Under the pieces are notes generated by a model. The model made no database searches, was not told the DNA's origin, and was given only the letters and a program-made list of their open reading frames with translations. A DNA stretch of 64,000 bases from contig MU603944.1 of assembly GCA_025201845.1 (NCBI GenBank), positions 124,001 to 188,000 on the forward strand, given 5' to 3'. Source of the DNA: Martensiomyces pterosporus (Eukaryota > Kickxellomycota > Kickxellomycetes > Kickxellales > Kickxellaceae). Below are positions 20,816-30,511 of this stretch, piece after piece (positions within the stretch are counted from its first letter, which is position 1; every line of letters begins with the position of its first letter). Made by a program: the position numbers and the translations under genes.

Positions 20816-22125
20816 ATGAAGCTCTCCGCACGCGCCATCCTGTTTACTGCTGCATTTGTGGCCCTCGCTGCTGCCAACCAAGACGCGCCTCTTGCCGCAG
20901 GCAAGCGCGACGGCATCCTGGATGCTATCAATAGCGATGTTAACAAAGCTGTCGGCAGTGTCTCTCAGTTTATCTTCGGCCATGCCGGAGCAACAGAAAC
21001 GACCAGCCAGCAGCAGCAGCAGCAGCAGGACACCACGAGCCAGCAACAGCCCACTTCTGGTAAGTAGCACAACAGCATACTAGGCCTGCTAAATGAAAGG
21101 GGCGGGCTCATTGGCATATCGGTATTCGCGCTTGGCAAAAGGTGGTACAGATGAGCCTGGTGTGTGCTAGAACGACGCGAGCACTGCCGTGCTCCAGCTA
21201 TCTCGTGGGAAGAAAAGAGGGTGCCTCTTCTCGGCGCTGCCCCTTGGTGGTGCCGCCTCTTCAAAGTGGATAATTTACAGCCCTTCAACCTGCTGCCAGC
21301 CAATGCAAAGCACTTTCATGATAATGTATTAATATCAAACACATGACAATGGGTGGCATATATTAAGCACAGCTGTCTAACAACAACCCGCCAAATTGCC
21401 TCTGCACTCTGCTAGCTCCAGCAACAACCTCGGATACGCCCACAAAGGCCAGCTCGCCCACGCAGACGGCAAACACTCAGACTTCGGCAAACACCCAGCC
21501 GAACACGAAGAGCACCAAGGCGACTTCGGCTGTAACCGGCACCCAGACCACTAACCGCAACCAGACAAGCGCCAACAACACGGACAACAACACGGACAAC
21601 AACACAGATCAGGACACCACGCCCACATCCACCTCCAAGCCCACGCCCACCGGCGAGCCATGCTCCAACGACGGCGACCAGCGCTGTGTAGGCACCGGCA
21701 GCTCCACGTACCAGCTCTGCTCCAAAGGCGTGTGGACCAACCAGAAGTGCGACAGTGCTAAAGTCTGTGTCAATAAAATCGATGGCGGCATTGGTTGCGT
21801 TAGCCAGGCACAAGCAACCGTCTCGCTGGAGGGATGCTCAGTGAAGGATCAGCAGCGCTGCGTGGCATCGGACCCCACAAAGTACCAGCAGTGCGACGGA
21901 AAGCAGTGGCAGAACCTTACATGTGGAAGCGGCAAGTGTACGCCTAAGGGAACGAACGCGGTCGTCTGTGGAAATGGATCTGCGGCGGCTGGTCCCACTT
22001 CCACGTATCATGATATCGTGCAGACGGCGTATGTCCCACCGAACGCGGCGTCGTCGCCCGCCATCAATACCGCTATCTACACGGCGGCTGCGGCATTTGT
22101 CATTGCGCTCGTGGCTGGATTCTAA
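20816..22125 (+). CDS. Secreted GPI-type surface protein with two CBM19-like chitin-binding cysteine motifs
   Basis: A 317-residue protein from exons 20816-21059 and 21416-22125 across a 356-nt GTAAGT...GCTAG intron. The N-terminal signal peptide is MKLSARAILFTAAFVALAAA. A Q-rich tract and a long Thr/Ser/Asn-rich spacer with NNTD repeats follow, likely heavily glycosylated. Two related cysteine blocks come next: CSNDGDQRCVG...YQLCSKGVWTNQKC and CSVKDQQRCVA...YQQCDGKQWQNLTC. Their spacing resembles CBM family 19. The C-terminus is a hydrophobic AIYTAAAAFVIALVAGF preceded by small residues, as in GPI-anchored wall proteins. No catalytic domain is visible. Binding to chitin is inferred from the motif; only the fold resemblance is seen. 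Confidence 0.75.
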
Positions 22126-22408
22126 GACCTCCAGCTCCTTCCATACTCTTTCTGTCTATTTCCTTTTACGATATGTGCTCAAATCCCTTGCCTTTCACTG
22201 TAGCGAAATACATGCTGTTTACACTGCTAAACGCATGGAGCACAGCGCTCCCGTGACTGTGCTTGTGCTTTTGTTTGCTGACGCAGCCGGCCATCTATTT
22301 CCCCGTGCGAGCTGCTTGAAACTCAGCAGTCGCTCTTCTCCGCTCCTGTCCTTCTCGCGCCTCTTTCTCACCGTCTAACTATTTGCTCTTGTTTCACACA
22401 CTACAGAA

Positions 22409-25400
22409 ATGTTTGGCTTGGGGAATCGCCAGCCCAGCAGGTCGGATTCAGGCAGACCACCAGGCCGGCGAGGCCCATTCTCGCTGTCAAGCCTGTACAC
22501 GCGCGGCGCAGCGTCTGGCAAGGAGGCGCACCAGGGCTCGTCGTCGTCAATTTCCACCACCAGCAGCAACGCCGGTGACGGCGCTTCCGGGAGCAGGGTG
22601 CCATTCGCAATGCCCGGAAACATTCGGCGCATTGGGGCACAGCCAACTGTTGAGGTGGCCCGCCCAGCACCAGACGTCGAAATCACCCGAGTATCGGACT
22701 CCATACGCCCGGTGTTCAGCAAGCTGGGCCTGCTGCCCACGGAATCCAGCTCGCTACGGTCGCTGCGGTCGAGCCAGCAGCAGCCTGGCTTTTCGCCTTC
22801 ATCCTCCTTAGGCACCCGCAACAGAGCCAGCAGCAACAGCAGCGGCAGCAAGCACGGCGCAGCTGGCACCAGCAGCCAAGGCAGCAGCAATAGACACACC
22901 ACACAGACACCCGTGGGAGGAAGCCGCAGCAAAGGGCATTCGTCGCATGGCATCGACAGCAATCTCCACGCGACCAGACCCAATGGCACTGACAGTGGCA
23001 GCGGCAGTGGTGGCTACTACAGCGACCTCGCCTCGGGTGGATTTGACAGCGACAGGGGCGGGTTCACTTACTTCAACGACGAAATGGACGTCCCGTTCCG
23101 CTCCAACGCAGTGGAGATAGCCGCTCAGGACGACAAGAACGAGTGTGCGTTCCTCTCGCACGAGCCAGGCACCATCGGCGGCGACTTTGAGCGTGCCCGA
23201 TCGATCCTCCCTCAGTTGGTAGGCCAGCTTCACCCCGCCACTGCATTCAGTTCCGGCCTGCCTTCAAGTGGCAGGGAGCTCGGGATGCCGGCCACCTCGA
23301 TGGGCCTCTACGACGAGCTTGACTTCATATACGACTTTAACCAGGGTGCGCGCTCGAGATTGAAGAATGTGGACCCCCTTGGCGTGCTCAGCCAGTTTGC
23401 TATAAGGCACCTGCAGGTGATCATCCGCCAGCTGCTGGACGAAATCGGCGCTGGCGTGGAGCGGGGGTGGGACCAGGTGGTGTTTGAGGTGGCCCTGAGC
23501 GCGGTCAAAAACGTAAGGCCCAACGTGAGGGGCGGCGATAGTATGGACATGCGCCGCTATGTGCGTATCAAGCGAATACCTGGCGGCAAGCCGCAGGACA
23601 GCCAGTATATCTCGGGCATTGTGTTTACAAAGAACCTGGCACATAGGCGCATGCCGCGCGTCTTGGAGTCTCCGCGCATCATGCTTCTGGCGTTTCCACT
23701 GGACCACGCCGCGCCGTCCAAGTACATTTCGTTTGACGACGAGCTGCGTGTGCAGCAGGGGTTTGCGGAAAAGCTTGTCCAGCGGATCGTGGGTGCTGCG
23801 CCCGATTTGGTGCTTGTTGAGAAGTCGGTGCCGCGGCGGATCCTGGAGAGCCTTATGCGCAACAAAATTGCAGTTGCATACGGGGTTAAGCGCAGTGTTC
23901 TGAGGGCGATTGCGCGGTGCACCGGTGCTGAGATCGTTACATCAATGGATCGGTTTAGCGATTACCCCAGGACAGGTGTGTGCAGGACCCTGGTCGTGCA
24001 GACGTATGAAGATGCGTCGCTGCCCGAGTTCAGAAAGTCGTTTATATTCCTTGATGGGTGCATCGACGAGCTTGGGGGCACTATTGTGCTGCGTGGTGAG
24101 CCATTCGACCGCCTGGAGGACATCAAGCAGGTGGTTGACTTGGTCGTGTGCTTGACGTATAGCTTGTATCTGGAGGCTGCGCTGCTGGTGAACGAGTTTG
24201 CGCTGGCTGCTCCTGGCAAGTACGACCATCTGTTGTGGGCGGGTAGTGCTGCTGCCGCAAACCACGCGGCGATGCCTGGAGGAGGCAGCGGAGAGAAGGG
24301 CAAGCTGGCTGCAGAGTCCCTGGCGTCGCAGGCGCTGAGCGAGTACAACGTTGTGCTCTCTTCTTCGCCCTGCGTGCGCATTCCGCCGCCCCACGTGCTT
24401 GTGTGCATGCGGGAACGAGAGCTGGCGATTCGCGCGATCACCGAAAAGTTCAACAGGCTGTCGTCAGCACGCAAGGAACTGCCCTCCGGCAATGACGAGA
24501 GCATCAGCGCCATCTCCTCAGTCAGTACCGGCGTGGCATTCCTTGTATCGCGGCAGCAAAGCGCGGCAAGCTCCAATCGCATGCGCCAGCAATACGAGAG
24601 CGAGATCGCCTTGCACGAGAGCTATGTCCATGAGGGCGAGAACTTCCTCGATGCAAACCCGCAGGCAGTTAGTCTGTGGGACTACCAGAGCATTGTGGTG
24701 GCATACATGGTCACTTGCAGAAAGCACGAGTATATGGTATGTGCGGGGCCCCAGTACCACTCCATCTCGTTCTACGGACACACAGACGTCACTCTGGGCC
24801 AGTATTTGGAGGAGATGTGCTTTGACCTCAACTACGATTGCCCCAGCAATAACCGCCAGTGCACACACCCGATGTACGAACACCGGCGCAGCTATATTCA
24901 TAATGAGGGCAAGATTGATGTCACCATGGACGAGTACCCATGCCCGATTGAGCGCTTGAGCGAGGTCATTTTGATGTGGGGCTCGTGCAAGGTCTGCAAA
25001 AGAAGCACGCCCGTTGCTCGGATGTCCGAGGAATCGTGGCGGTACTCGTTTGGCAAGTACTTGGAAACCACGTTCTACAACGAAAAGCTGCGCCCAAGAG
25101 CGCTGATATGCAGCCACGATATGCACCGGGACTATGTGAGGTGCTTTGCACTGCGCAACATGGTTGTGAAGTTCGAGTACTCGTCGTTCCCGCTGTGGAG
25201 CATTGTTGCTCCAACCATCCCGCTGTACTTCAACATGGAGGTCAGCATCAGGCTGAAGGAGAAGGAGGCAGCGGAACTGAGAGCCAAGCTGGACGACTAC
25301 TACGAGTCGCTGCTCAACTGTCTGGAGTCGTTCCCGATGGATCTTGTCTACGAAGACAAGGCTGACCAGTGCAGGCATGTGCTCAACTCGCTGTCTACTA

Positions 25401-28400
25401 GAGCGGCCACGGAACAGGTTTATTTCCAGCAGACGCTCGAGCAGACGATCCGCATCAGCCACCCGGCGGACACCCTTGTTATTGCGGTTGTGTACGAGGC
25501 CCTGCAGAGCAAAGTGGTAGAGTGGAATCTGCAGTTCTCCGAGCTTGCCCAAACATTCATACAGCTGGATGCCAGCAACCGTATGTCAACTATGAGACGC
25601 ATCACTTCGAACGATGGGCTCGGTAGCATCTCAGGTGCTGGCGGAATAGACAGTGCGGTGGGACATACAGGCACCTCCACACACCATGCAGGTTACCATG
25701 CGATCGACTCGCTGGAGATCATAGATGAGCTTCACTCGGCAGCCGACCACAACTACACGCCAAACGACCCAAGTGCCCTTGATGGTGCGCCATTCCAGAT
25801 GCCGCCGCTGGGGTCGTCGCCCTCAGACACGCCATCGATCACACTTGCTAGCGATGCTAAACCACAAGGCCAACAACAGCAGTCGCCCAAATTGTCGCGC
25901 CTCCATAGGAGCCTATCGATGAAGATGATGAAGCAGGAGAGAGAGCGGCTGGAGCGCCAACAGGAAAGGCTGCGTCGAGCCGCCGAGACTTCCAGTGTGA
26001 AATCCAGGCAGGCCAAATATGTGCAAAAGAGCGAGCAGCCTATTCACCAGTCAATCCCGCAGCAACAGCAGCAGCGTCTTACCAAGTTGCCTCAGCAAGG
26101 CATCTCTGCAGCACTTGCCGCTAAGCAGCCAGAAAATAGCGTAGAGGGAGGCGGGTACAGCACAGCTAGGCTGATTGGGCGGATCACAGCCGACACCGAC
26201 GATCCTGTGCGCGTTGCGAGGCACACCGAGTTCCCTGAGCTCAAAGGACGCAGAGCCAAAGCAAAGGGCAAATATTCCAGCTATAGCAGCCAAGGCGTTG
26301 CTCCGATACTCGACATTCTGAACAGCTCAACGCTTGCGTCGATTGAGCAGCACTCTACAGGTGTGGCCGCTGAGCAAGCGAAGGACAAAACGCCAGCTAC
26401 CGCTCCATCGCGAATCCCCGGATACCGCTCCCAGCAGCAGCAGCAGCAACAGCAACAGCAACAACGCTCAACGGCCTCAGGCACACAGGTAGCAGGCACC
26501 CGCCCGCTGTCCAGCTTTGGAAAGCCCCCGAATGCGCGAAATTCAAACATCCCACGACCACCCAACATTCGCGGTCGGCCGACATCGCCCGTCCGCCATG
26601 ACCCGCGCGCCAGCGCACCCGGGTCCGGCCGCCAGACCGATAGCGAGGACCACAAGGGCTCGTCCAACGTGTTTCTGCGGCTGGCCAAGCGGCTCAACAG
26701 CGCCAAGGGAGCCCACAATGCGTCGGCTATGCTGGGCACAGTGCCGCGCAAGATGAATCTGCTCTTGCCGGCTGCTGCACAGTATATGAGCCAGCACCCG
26801 AAGCGACCGGCGATGTCGCAGGTCCAGGTGTTCTACACAAAGCCCTTCTCGGAGGGTGATTCACGCAAGCAGACACCGGCGCGGCGCCATTCGTATCAGC
26901 CATCGGGTAATGCGCCCCCGCTTGATCCGGAGAACGCGGCCGTTGCGACGCAGAACTCGTCGCAGTTGAGCAGATCGCAGGCGGCGAGCGTTAATGCGCC
27001 AATGGATGTGCCATCCAGTGCTGCCCAAGAGCCTGCCTCGGAGTCTTTGTCTAGCCCGCGTAGGCACGTGTCTGCACTGAGCAGCAGGTCGCAAACAGGC
27101 ACCCAGCGTAAAGCCAGCGGACCAGGGAGCAACGAGCGCCAGCAGCCCATCCGTAACCGCTCGGCTACGGTGGCCAGAGTGCAATCGAGGCATCAGTCGC
27201 ATAGCGCCAGGACAACGCAGCATCCCTCGGGGCTTGTGCCAGCACGGCCTGCTACTACTGTATCCACCGGTGCACACTCCAAGCAGGCAGGTGTGCAAGC
27301 CGCTAGGCTTGAAAAGACCAGCGCTGCGTCCCGGGCATCAAGTATCATCCCAAGCATCACTCGCAGACTGGGGCTGGGATTTGGATTTCGGGGAAGCCCG
27401 TCACGTGCGCCGAGCGAGAGCAGAGAATCGGCGGCTGGTTTGGCGACTGATGACGACTCTGCACCCTCTGATCCTCAAAGCAGCGGGCACAGGCAGTCAA
27501 GTGCATCTAGATCCGCACATGACCGCAGGCTGATTCCGCCACCAATTGACGTTAACTTGGGATCGAGGGATCTGCCTGGCTATAGATCGTCGTCCAGCCG
27601 AAGAGGCACTCTGCGTGGTAAAGAGCCAGACGAGGCTGGTATCGAGATCGCTGATAGCTACAGCTCGTCCGACTCGGAGGATGCGGCTTCGATCGGAATA
27701 TCCATAGACTCTACCAGCGACAGTGATAGCGGCGTAGACGATCACATCAGATACGGGCATGAGCACGATTTGCACGCATCGGGTCGCGGCACAAGCGCGT
27801 CAAAATCAAGCAGAGGCGGCAACGCTTACTCTCCTACAGCTGCCGGGGCTAGCAGCCGCGATCCTTTTGCATCGCAGGCGGATTTTATCATGAACTCGCC
27901 AGTACGCACAGCCCGGCGACCCAGTTCGCTCGCCCTGACGCAGCTATCGTCGCTGGCCGCCGACTCTGATGGAGAAGCTAGAGCTGGCGATATACGTGAC
28001 ATGCTGGAGTCCAACCCTCAGCCGACTGCGCGGTCGCACAGGGACTCGTCTACAGAGGATGACGATGTCGGCACTCATGAGCCCGACCTGCACTTTGGCG
28101 AGAGTGACGCTGGAAGCGATATCGACAACATAGCTGGTGTTTCGGAGCAAGACGCAGAGAATGCAGCAGCGTATTTGGAGTCGGTGATGGCGTCATCGGG
28201 GGCTGCCACAGGAGCAACACCGGCGGCCAGGGGACCCATGTATTCGCAGGAGCCGACTAACACGTCGCTGACCAAGGTCAGCTCGATAGAATCCAAGCTT
28301 GACACGGCTAACGGCAGCAGCAGCGGTGGTGGAAGCGGCAGCGGCAGCGGTGACTCGACAGCGGTCCCGCCGCTGCACCAGGAGAACATTACGACGCTGT

Positions 28401-29662
28401 GGAAGACGATCTCTAACCTTTTGCTTGCGCCTGGCAACTCGCAGCTGTTCCAGATTGGACTCGATCTGAAGTACCCGCTGGACCCCACTGAGCATGTCAT
28501 GGCTGGATCCCTGGTCATTGTTAGGGAGGCTGAGCCAAGCTCTATCATTGCCTTTACAATGATGGCCAGTGAGTACCGCAAGGAGCTGCAGGCGATTTTT
28601 GAGACAGCCAAAAATGAAGCCAGCGACCCGGAGTATAACTACGCGCACGACTCAGTGGACGATCCAAGCAAAGGGTCGCCCAGCACATTTGGCGACCTGC
28701 CCGAGACGAAGCAGCCACGGAACGAGTTTGTCAAGCCGTCCCAGGGCGAGAACGACGAGGCAGTCATTGAGCGCGTGATGCTGCACTCGCCCGGTCACCA
28801 TCTAAGGTTCCAGTTCACTGCGGGACGAACCAGGTTTGTGTGCAAGGTGTTTTATGCGGCGCAGTTCGATGCTCTGAGGCGATGCAATGGATGCGAGGAC
28901 AACTACATTGAGTCGCTGTCCCGGTGTGCGCCGTACCTGGCCAAGGGCGGCAAATCCGGCAGCGGGTTCCTGAAGACGCACGATGAGCGGTTTATCATCA
29001 AGCAGGTGTCGAAGGCGGAGATGGAGGCGTTCCTGAAGTTTGCACCGTTTTACTTTGAGCACATGTACCGCACGTACAAAGACGTGATGCTCACGGTGCT
29101 TGCCAAGATCTTTGGCTTCTGCCGCGTCTCCTATCGCAACGCATCGACGGGCAAGTCACTCAAGATGAACGTTGTTATCATGGAGAACCTGCATTACCAG
29201 CGTCGCTGCAGCCGCGTGTTTGATCTGAAGGGATCTGAGCGCAACCGGATGGTTCAGGAGACTAGCAGCGACGCTGTGTTCCAGGACGAAAACCTTATCA
29301 GGTTTATCCGTGAGAACCCCATTTGCATTAGGCAGCAGACGAAGCGGCACCTGCACGACGCAATTTGGAACGACACCCTGTTCTTGTCGAAGATGAATGT
29401 GATGGACTACTCGCTTCTGGTGGGATTCGATGAGAACTCGAGGGAGCTTGTGGTCGGGATAGTCGATTTCATTCGCACGTTTACCTGGGACAAGAAGCTG
29501 GAGAGCTGGGTCAAGGAAGCAGGGATCCTGGGTGGCGGCGGCAAGGGCCCCACCATTGTGTCGCCCAAGCAGTATAAGAACCGCTTCCGTGAAGCGATGG
29601 AGCGGTATTTCTTGATGATCCCCGACAAGTTCTTTGTCCAGCCAGCCGATGACGAGGACTAA
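22409..29662 (+). CDS. FAB1: Fab1/PIKfyve 1-phosphatidylinositol-3-phosphate 5-kinase without FYVE domain
   Basis: A 2417-residue single-exon lipid kinase. Ser-rich low-complexity residues 1-240 contain no zinc-ligand pattern, so the FYVE domain found in yeast Fab1 and PIKfyve is absent. A Cpn60/TCP1-like chaperonin domain lies at about 330-620 (GIVFTKNLAHRRMP near 404, APDLVLVEKSV). A cysteine-rich region follows near 789-900 (CFDLNYDCPSNNRQC, MWGSCKVCKRS). A long disordered, Q/S-rich middle spans about 1050-1990. The PIPK catalytic domain is at about 2050-2417, with FIIKQVSKAEMEAF (ATP lysine), FDLKGSERNR, MNVMDYSLLVGFDE and GIVDFIRTFTWDKKLE (metal ligand). It makes PI(3,5)P2 on endosomes and vacuoles. 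Only 283 bp separate it from the previous gene, leaving little room for a missing FYVE exon. Confidence 0.92.
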   Translation: MFGLGNRQPSRSDSGRPPGRRGPFSLSSLYTRGAASGKEAHQGSSSSISTTSSNAGDGASGSRVPFAMPGNIRRIGAQPTVEVARPAPDVEITRVSDSIRPVFSKLGLLPTESSSLRSLRSSQQQPGFSPSSSLGTRNRASSNSSGSKHGAAGTSSQGSSNRHTTQTPVGGSRSKGHSSHGIDSNLHATRPNGTDSGSGSGGYYSDLASGGFDSDRGGFTYFNDEMDVPFRSNAVEIAAQDDKNECAFLSHEPGTIGGDFERARSILPQLVGQLHPATAFSSGLPSSGRELGMPATSMGLYDELDFIYDFNQGARSRLKNVDPLGVLSQFAIRHLQVIIRQLLDEIGAGVERGWDQVVFEVALSAVKNVRPNVRGGDSMDMRRYVRIKRIPGGKPQDSQYISGIVFTKNLAHRRMPRVLESPRIMLLAFPLDHAAPSKYISFDDELRVQQGFAEKLVQRIVGAAPDLVLVEKSVPRRILESLMRNKIAVAYGVKRSVLRAIARCTGAEIVTSMDRFSDYPRTGVCRTLVVQTYEDASLPEFRKSFIFLDGCIDELGGTIVLRGEPFDRLEDIKQVVDLVVCLTYSLYLEAALLVNEFALAAPGKYDHLLWAGSAAAANHAAMPGGGSGEKGKLAAESLASQALSEYNVVLSSSPCVRIPPPHVLVCMRERELAIRAITEKFNRLSSARKELPSGNDESISAISSVSTGVAFLVSRQQSAASSNRMRQQYESEIALHESYVHEGENFLDANPQAVSLWDYQSIVVAYMVTCRKHEYMVCAGPQYHSISFYGHTDVTLGQYLEEMCFDLNYDCPSNNRQCTHPMYEHRRSYIHNEGKIDVTMDEYPCPIERLSEVILMWGSCKVCKRSTPVARMSEESWRYSFGKYLETTFYNEKLRPRALICSHDMHRDYVRCFALRNMVVKFEYSSFPLWSIVAPTIPLYFNMEVSIRLKEKEAAELRAKLDDYYESLLNCLESFPMDLVYEDKADQCRHVLNSLSTRAATEQVYFQQTLEQTIRISHPADTLVIAVVYEALQSKVVEWNLQFSELAQTFIQLDASNRMSTMRRITSNDGLGSISGAGGIDSAVGHTGTSTHHAGYHAIDSLEIIDELHSAADHNYTPNDPSALDGAPFQMPPLGSSPSDTPSITLASDAKPQGQQQQSPKLSRLHRSLSMKMMKQERERLERQQERLRRAAETSSVKSRQAKYVQKSEQPIHQSIPQQQQQRLTKLPQQGISAALAAKQPENSVEGGGYSTARLIGRITADTDDPVRVARHTEFPELKGRRAKAKGKYSSYSSQGVAPILDILNSSTLASIEQHSTGVAAEQAKDKTPATAPSRIPGYRSQQQQQQQQQQQRSTASGTQVAGTRPLSSFGKPPNARNSNIPRPPNIRGRPTSPVRHDPRASAPGSGRQTDSEDHKGSSNVFLRLAKRLNSAKGAHNASAMLGTVPRKMNLLLPAAAQYMSQHPKRPAMSQVQVFYTKPFSEGDSRKQTPARRHSYQPSGNAPPLDPENAAVATQNSSQLSRSQAASVNAPMDVPSSAAQEPASESLSSPRRHVSALSSRSQTGTQRKASGPGSNERQQPIRNRSATVARVQSRHQSHSARTTQHPSGLVPARPATTVSTGAHSKQAGVQAARLEKTSAASRASSIIPSITRRLGLGFGFRGSPSRAPSESRESAAGLATDDDSAPSDPQSSGHRQSSASRSAHDRRLIPPPIDVNLGSRDLPGYRSSSSRRGTLRGKEPDEAGIEIADSYSSSDSEDAASIGISIDSTSDSDSGVDDHIRYGHEHDLHASGRGTSASKSSRGGNAYSPTAAGASSRDPFASQADFIMNSPVRTARRPSSLALTQLSSLAADSDGEARAGDIRDMLESNPQPTARSHRDSSTEDDDVGTHEPDLHFGESDAGSDIDNIAGVSEQDAENAAAYLESVMASSGAATGATPAARGPMYSQEPTNTSLTKVSSIESKLDTANGSSSGGGSGSGSGDSTAVPPLHQENITTLWKTISNLLLAPGNSQLFQIGLDLKYPLDPTEHVMAGSLVIVREAEPSSIIAFTMMASEYRKELQAIFETAKNEASDPEYNYAHDSVDDPSKGSPSTFGDLPETKQPRNEFVKPSQGENDEAVIERVMLHSPGHHLRFQFTAGRTRFVCKVFYAAQFDALRRCNGCEDNYIESLSRCAPYLAKGGKSGSGFLKTHDERFIIKQVSKAEMEAFLKFAPFYFEHMYRTYKDVMLTVLAKIFGFCRVSYRNASTGKSLKMNVVIMENLHYQRRCSRVFDLKGSERNRMVQETSSDAVFQDENLIRFIRENPICIRQQTKRHLHDAIWNDTLFLSKMNVMDYSLLVGFDENSRELVVGIVDFIRTFTWDKKLESWVKEAGILGGGGKGPTIVSPKQYKNRFREAMERYFLMIPDKFFVQPADDED
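26430..26465. repeat. CAG/CAA trinucleotide tract in FAB1 coding sequence
   Basis: An in-frame run of CAG and CAA codons encodes about eleven glutamines in the disordered middle of the protein. This is a simple coding repeat. Confidence 0.8.
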
Positions 29663-30511
29663 GCTGCTAGGCGGCGTGCGTCGTTCAAGCAAGCTCGTTG
29701 GCGCCAACAGACCACATGCCATTTACATTTGGATACTTTAGGCTTAGAGATGTTTCAAACTCAGAAGCAACTGCTATCAGTGCGTCCACCTCACTCCTTC
29801 TTTGATCTGCTGCTGTGGAGAAAGTGCCTGCTGGGTGCCTGCCAAGTGAGCACAGTTCCTACTTGCAACACGATGTGAAACAGGGCACCGTGTCCATCCC
29901 GCAGCCTCCATTGGGTGTCAGACTGGCGACACACGCTGGGCTGCATGCCTTTCTCTCTTCACTATATGCCACCCCGGATTTCTTGCACGAAGCTGGTGGA
30001 TATTTCGTATTTTCCGATATCTTCGTAGTGAGCGCGACTTGACTGCCATTAAATGAAATTGCCACACAGCCGCGCCCGCTCTCCACCTCCCGCTGCCCCT
30101 CACCTCCTGCAAGCCACATGGAGGAGCTTGCTCCTGGAATGCAGGCCAGGGCACACTGAGTGCTGCCGCTGAAGCGAGTGGGGTGGCTAGCGATGTGCAA
30201 TGCTGCCTTTTAACACATCCAGCTCCCACCTTCTTTCTCCACTCCCATCTGTATTTCCGTCTTTCCATCCGCTTCATATCATTTCCCCTACTCCTGCTAC
30301 GTTATATCTACCAACTCCGTAGCACGCAAAAGCCGCCATCGGTTTTTATTCACAGTTACTCGTCCTTTACGCCTGAAAGACAATCTGCACACTCTTGACA
30401 TACGCCACTTCAATCCAGATCAGCCTAGCATAAGCTGGGGTCACGCATTGATTGTCCTCCACTCTGCTGATACCTTGGTTGCTAGCGAGAACTGACCCTG
30501 CCTGCACAACA
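29663..30511. other. Intergenic, no recognisable gene
   Basis: About 850 bp between FAB1 and the next + strand gene. It is CT-rich towards the 3' end (30230-30360), as in fungal promoters and leaders. Several short frames exist but none has recognisable family features. Confidence 0.5.

Noticed and set aside
24518..25552. 344-aa minus-strand ORF
   Set aside because: It is antisense to conserved FAB1 sequence.
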